A stretch of DNA of 64,000 bases from Sansalvadorimonas sp965243775. GTDB taxonomy: Bacteria > Pseudomonadota > Gammaproteobacteria > Pseudomonadales > Endozoicomonadaceae. The stretch covers positions 7,326-71,325 of the forward strand of contig CBDEWF010000058.1 in NCBI GenBank assembly GCA_965243775.1. The letters are read 5' to 3'. Positions 63,523 through 64,000 of the stretch are shown here, one piece after another. The notes beneath the pieces were generated by a model. The model was not told where the DNA came from. It did no database searches and worked only from the letters and a program-made list of their open reading frames with translations. The translations under genes and the position numbers were made by a program. How positions within the stretch are numbered: position 1 is the stretch's first letter; the number at the start of each line of letters is the position of its first letter.

Positions 63523-64000
63523 TTAAACCCGGTTGATTTCTATGCTCTGAACATTCCAGGGAAGCAACTGCTTAATATCTTCAACAGATTTCACGGAAGG
63601 CATACTTGGGGCGAACATGCTGAATCACGTGGATTTTGGCCGGGATAATATCCAGCTGTTCGCTTACCTCTTCGACGATTCTGTGCAAATTCTGGTTGCC
63701 ATAGCAGGAGCAGACCTTCTCATCTTCTGGGAGGTCATGTTCTTCACGGATACGAGGCAGGTTGTGCAGGCAAAGGTTTACGTCCGGCCTTTTTGCGCTG
63801 ATGGGCAGGAACTGTGATCTCTTCTTCAGCTGACTCGATCGCATCCGTGTCTTCAGGCAGATCCTGTTCGGCTTCATTGAACAGGCCATATTGGTCAGGA
63901 GAAGGTTTTTCACTGGATGCACCGAAACGCTTCTGAATCAGCAGACGAACCTGCTCCTCAAGAACAGAGACCTGATTCTGAAGAGCTTGAACCTGGGCTT
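63523..64000 (-). pseudogene. IS66-family transposase (TnpC) relic, internally deleted; continues past the window
   Basis: From the right edge a frame reads QVSVLEEQVRLLIQKRFGASSEK and ends with RKKAGRKPLPAQPASYP then stop. Another frame picks up with LPRIREEHDLPEDEKVC and EEVSEQLDIIPAKIHVIQH to RPKYAFREIC stop. A third gives VEDIKQLLPWN, the TnpC C-terminal end. So the N-terminal leucine-zipper and zinc-binding parts are joined to the extreme C-terminus with the DDE catalytic core deleted and two frame breaks. The element is dead. Its start lies outside the window. Confidence 0.8.

Overview
The window reads as chromosomal DNA of a marine, host-associated gammaproteobacterium. Endozoicomonas or a close relative is my best guess, inferred from content and not from a search. 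The housekeeping backbone is gammaproteobacterial: pfkA, hisB-hisH-hisF, serB with an ahpA/ytjB-type neighbour, asmA-mutY-yggX-tRNA-Phe, adenine deaminase. Interleaved with it are long accessory genes with eukaryote-like or effector-like domains, intergenic palindromic repeats and decayed mobile elements.

Layout. 1-3.7 kb: secreted GDSL lipase, DUF167 protein, DUF2726/zinc-ribbon protein, pfkA. 3.9-11.6 kb: parts of a proteobacterial dedicated sortase (Pds) locus, with the OmpA-like PdsO and the two-component pair PdsR/PdsS. No sortase or sortase target lies between them. That space holds a 961-aa protein with a C-terminal cytidine-deaminase-like domain, a frameshifted tadA relic and a secreted MVL-like lectin. 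11.6-24.3 kb: a membrane-anchored coiled-coil protein, DeoR regulator, adenine deaminase, IS30-type HTH fragment, lone DhaK-like protein, Na+/H+ antiporter, LysR regulator, a SigZ/permease/thioredoxin operon, an S24 repressor and an ASCH protein. 24.4-31.6 kb: two tRNA-Phe genes, yggX, mutY and asmA, with a 1064-aa SopB/INPP4-like inositol phosphatase candidate inserted antisense between yggX and mutY. 31.7-35.7 kb: Tsx-like porin and a triple-SPOR protein.

35.9-53.1 kb: a complete myo-inositol catabolic locus. It has an RpiR regulator, iolB, a Gfo/Idh/MocA dehydrogenase, an ABC importer (binding protein, ATPase, permease), iolG, an iolC-DUF2090 fusion, iolD, iolE and iolA/mmsA. A kinase-like (actin-fragmin-kinase/PI-kinase type) gene sits inside it. 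Its promoters share a TGGAA-N6-TTTCA palindrome that I propose is the RpiR (IolR) operator, and its intergenic gaps carry GTCATTCCCGCGAAAGCGGGAAT-type palindromes.

53.2-61.3 kb: two GNAT proteins, a small outer-membrane barrel, hisB-hisH-hisF (hisA absent), an OTU-like/RING-H2/zinc-finger-repeat protein, the AhpA/YtjB protein and serB. 61.4-64 kb: a nested palindromic MITE-like element abutting a broken serpin, a secreted protein with six tandem 32-residue C2HC zinc-finger-like units, and an IS66 transposase relic running off the window end.

The most novel material is the pair of proteins sharing the 32-residue CxC...H...C repeat (57.2-58.5 and 62.3-63.5 kb), one of them fused to OTU-like and RING domains. 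Next is the set of host-directed candidates around inositol: SopB-like phosphatase, kinase-like protein and full inositol use. All functional statements are read by eye from motifs.
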